Source: Duganella sp. OV510 (GTDB taxonomy: Bacteria; Pseudomonadota; Gammaproteobacteria; Burkholderiales; Burkholderiaceae_D). Taken from it: a DNA stretch of 64,000 bases. The notes beneath the pieces were generated by a model, which was given only the letters and a program-made list of their open reading frames with translations, was not told the origin of the DNA and made no database searches. The stretch is from the NCBI RefSeq assembly GCF_900100205.1, contig NZ_FNEQ01000007.1, positions 1-64,000 of the forward strand. Reading direction: 5' to 3'. A program made the translations under genes and the position numbers. Below, in pieces: positions 62,183 through 64,000 of this stretch. Each line of letters begins with the position of its first letter. Positions within the stretch are counted from its first letter, which is position 1.

Positions 62183-63154
62183 ATGACTTTAGACGACCTG
62201 CATATCGGCAGCATCCTGGTATCCACCGTGCGCAACGCGCCGGTGCTGATTTTCGCCGGCATGGCCGGCCTGTTCGCCGAACGCTCCGGCGTGATCGACA
62301 TCGGCCTGGAAGGCAAGATCCTGGCGTCGGCCTTCGTCTCGGCGGCGGTGGCCTACACCACGCAGAATCCATGGAACGGCGTGATGGCCGGCATCCTGGT
62401 GTCGGTGCTGCTGGCAACGCTGCAAGCCTATGTGGCGATTACCCAGAAGGGCAATCAGCTGGTGGCCGGCATCGCCATCAACATCGCCATGAGCGGCCTG
62501 ACTTTCGTCGTGGCGCAGTACATCTTCCAGCAGGGCGGCCGTACGCCGGACCTGGGCTCGGCGCGCTTGTTCGACGTGGTACTGCCTGGCTCCGCCGCAG
62601 TGGAGCACATTCCCTTCATCGGCTGGCTGTACGCGCACCTGATCGGCGGCCACTCGGTGCTGGTGTACCTGGCTTTCCTGCTGGTGCCGCTGGTGCACTG
62701 GGTGATCTACCACAGCCGCTTCGGCCTGCGCCTGCGCGCCTGCGGCGAGAACCCGCATGCGGCCGATGCGGCCGGCGTCAACGTCGAGCGCCAGCGCTAT
62801 ATGGCGATGATCATTGCCGGCGTGCTGTGCTCCTTCTCGGGCGCCTACCTGTCGATCGTGCAGAGCGGCTTCTTCCTGCGCGACATGTCGGCCGGCGCCG
62901 GCTACCTGGCGCTGACCGCCATGGTGTTCGGTAACTGGCGTCCGCTGTACACCTTCCTCGGCTGCCTGATGTTCGGCTTCTTCGGTGCGGTGCAGATCCA
63001 GATCGAAGGCGTGGAACTGCCAGTGATCGGCCGCGTGCCGGGCGCGCTGATCCAGATGGTGCCATACGTGCTGACGGTGATCGTGCTGGCAGGCCTGATG
63101 GCCAAGTCGGTGGCGCCAAAAGCGCTCGGCACGCCGTTCGTCAAGTCGCGTTAA
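62183..63154 (+). CDS. ABC transporter permease (BPD_transp_2 type), subunit 2
   Basis: A 323-residue permease. IFAGMAGLFAERSGVIDIGL with EGKILASAFVSAA matches the partner signature of the first subunit, QLVAGIAINIAMSGLTFVV is the central helix and LRLRACGENPHAADAAGVNV the cytoplasmic coupling loop. GAGGACG precedes the ATG by 3-4 bases. It is the last gene of the ABC operon, and its stop overlaps the convergent cytochrome c gene by 4 bp. Confidence 0.94.
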   Translation: MTLDDLHIGSILVSTVRNAPVLIFAGMAGLFAERSGVIDIGLEGKILASAFVSAAVAYTTQNPWNGVMAGILVSVLLATLQAYVAITQKGNQLVAGIAINIAMSGLTFVVAQYIFQQGGRTPDLGSARLFDVVLPGSAAVEHIPFIGWLYAHLIGGHSVLVYLAFLLVPLVHWVIYHSRFGLRLRACGENPHAADAAGVNVERQRYMAMIIAGVLCSFSGAYLSIVQSGFFLRDMSAGAGYLALTAMVFGNWRPLYTFLGCLMFGFFGAVQIQIEGVELPVIGRVPGALIQMVPYVLTVIVLAGLMAKSVAPKALGTPFVKSR

Positions 63155-63507
63155 AAACTCTTCATATAGGACAGCAGGTCGGCGACCTGCTGTTCATCCT
63201 TGATTCCCCAGAAGCGCATGCTGGTGCCTGGCACGACGTCGTGCGGCGCGCGCAGATATGCCGCCAGGTTCTTCTCGGTCCACACCAGGCCCGACTTCTT
63301 CATCGCTTCCGAATACTTGTAATCTTTCGTCGACGCCGCCTTGCGGCCGATGATGGCGTTCAGCTGCGGGCCGTAACCCGCACTCGCATACGGTCCCACC
63401 GCGTGGCAGGAAGCGCAGCGCTGGAACAGCCGGGCGCCGTTCTTCGGATCACCGGCGGCGTGGGCCTGGCTCGCGGCCAGCAGTGCAATCAACAACAGTC
63501 TTTTCAT
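63151..63507 (-). CDS. periplasmic class I cytochrome c
   Basis: A 118-residue protein. The signal peptide is 1-17 ([14 protein letters not shown]). The haem c motif is CASCH at about 32-36, and the axial Met lies in [14 protein letters not shown]; the segment [20 protein letters not shown] links them. It resembles the cytochrome c2/c550 type that shuttles electrons in the periplasm. Its start overlaps the nudK stop (ATGA), an odd pairing that suggests only transcriptional convenience. No partner oxidase is in the window. Confidence 0.92.
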   Translation of the reverse strand: MKRLLLIALLAASQAHAAGDPKNGARLFQRCASCHAVGPYASAGYGPQLNAIIGRKAASTKDYKYSEAMKKSGLVWTEKNLAAYLRAPHDVVPGTSMRFWGIKDEQQVADLLSYMKSF

Positions 63508-64000
63508 AACAAATGTAGCGCCGCGTATTGCAGCAGCATGATGGTTTTACCGTCGGCGATCTCGCCCGAGGCGATCATCTGGAGCGCGCGTTCAAACGGC
63601 AGCTCCAGCACCTCGATATCCTCGCCCTCTTCCGCAATGCCGCCACCCTGGCCGGCGCGCGAGGCGGCATCGTATTCCGCCACGAAGAAGTATAGGCGCT
63701 CTGTCACCGAACCGGGGCTCATAAAGGCTTCAAACACCTTGCGCACGTCACTGACGCGGTAGCCGGTCTCCTCTTCCACCTCGGCCTTGATGCGCTCCTC
63801 CGGGCTGGCCTGGTCCAGCAGACCGGCCGCCGTCTCGATCAGGAAGCCGTCATGGCCATTGCCATACGTCGGGAAGCGGAACTGCCGCACCAGCAGCACC
63901 GTGCGCTGCGCGCGGTTGTACAGCAGGATGGTGGCGCCGTTGCCGCGATCATAGGTTTCACGCGTCTGGCGCTGCCAGCTGCCGTCGCTGCGGCGATAGT
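63504..64000 (-). CDS. nudK: NudK-type Nudix hydrolase (GDP-mannose pyrophosphatase), partial
   Basis: The gene runs off the right end; 165 codons are visible. [20 protein letters not shown] followed by [15 protein letters not shown] and the Nudix box region [20 protein letters not shown] match E. coli NudK closely in order and spacing, as do [38 protein letters not shown] and [12 protein letters not shown]. NudK hydrolyses GDP-mannose and related nucleotide sugars to nucleoside and sugar phosphates. In the Nudix box the first Glu is shifted (DQASPEER) and the usual Arg is Ala, while the EVEEETGY core is intact. The N-terminus is not visible. Confidence 0.92.
   Translation of the reverse strand, partial: YRRSDGSWQRQTRETYDRGNGATILLYNRAQRTVLLVRQFRFPTYGNGHDGFLIETAAGLLDQASPEERIKAEVEEETGYRVSDVRKVFEAFMSPGSVTERLYFFVAEYDAASRAGQGGGIAEEGEDIEVLELPFERALQMIASGEIADGKTIMLLQYAALHLL

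Overview
The window is GC-rich, densely coded and free of rRNA, tRNA and CRISPR. Its gene content points to a betaproteobacterium of the Oxalobacteraceae (Massilia / Duganella / Janthinobacterium group). The pointers are a PEP-CTERM surface protein, large TonB-dependent receptors, a PuuD-type urate hydroxylase, a pqiABC operon and many LysR/AraC/MocR regulators. This placement is inference, because no phylogenetic marker lies in the window.

Layout. 1-10.3 kb: the tail of a transposase, a TonB-dependent receptor, an acyl-CoA dehydrogenase with a histidine-phosphatase-like protein divergent from a LysR gene, an EcsC-like protein and pqiABC. 10.3-17.7 kb: a solute-binding protein, a thioesterase and a purine-ring (urate) module (M20 hydrolase, puuD, LysR, UraD-AllC fusion), then an AraC gene. 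17.8-20 kb: an epimerase and a TPR-glycosyltransferase-like protein. 20-33.2 kb: a complete reductive pyrimidine pathway, apparently one eight-gene minus-strand operon. It comprises an omega-aminotransferase, ald, mmsA, preT, preA, an NCS1 transporter, dihydropyrimidinase and beta-ureidopropionase. It is divergent from a MocR-RutR regulator pair with a RutR-like box between them. 33-37.6 kb: PEP-CTERM protein, GNAT, a LytS/LytR-type two-component system and a VOC protein. 37.6-48.4 kb: a nucleoside module (deaminase-like protein, cdd, deoA, ALDH16-type dehydrogenase, deoC, deoB, punA) divergent from psuK-psuG. 48.4-55.6 kb: LysR, a 1278-residue Ig-repeat protein and a pyroglutamate module (pcp, DUF979, DUF969). 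55.7-63.2 kb: a second TonB receptor divergent from a BMP-family (nucleoside-type) ABC transporter. The end holds a cytochrome c and a partial nudK.

Taken together, much of the window serves breakdown of nucleic-acid constituents. A TonB receptor and the BMP ABC system are candidates for uptake. The deo/psu/cdd/punA genes split nucleosides and feed sugars to central metabolism. PreTA through MmsA degrade uracil and thymine to acyl-CoA. PuuD and the UraD-AllC fusion handle the purine ring. HIU hydrolase, allantoinase and xanthine dehydrogenase are not in the window.

The least explained items are a 409-residue protein with an N-terminal deaminase active site and a large unassigned C-terminal region at the end of the deo operon, a promoter upstream of psuK overlapped by two dyads 20 bp apart, and an Ig-repeat protein without a signal peptide.
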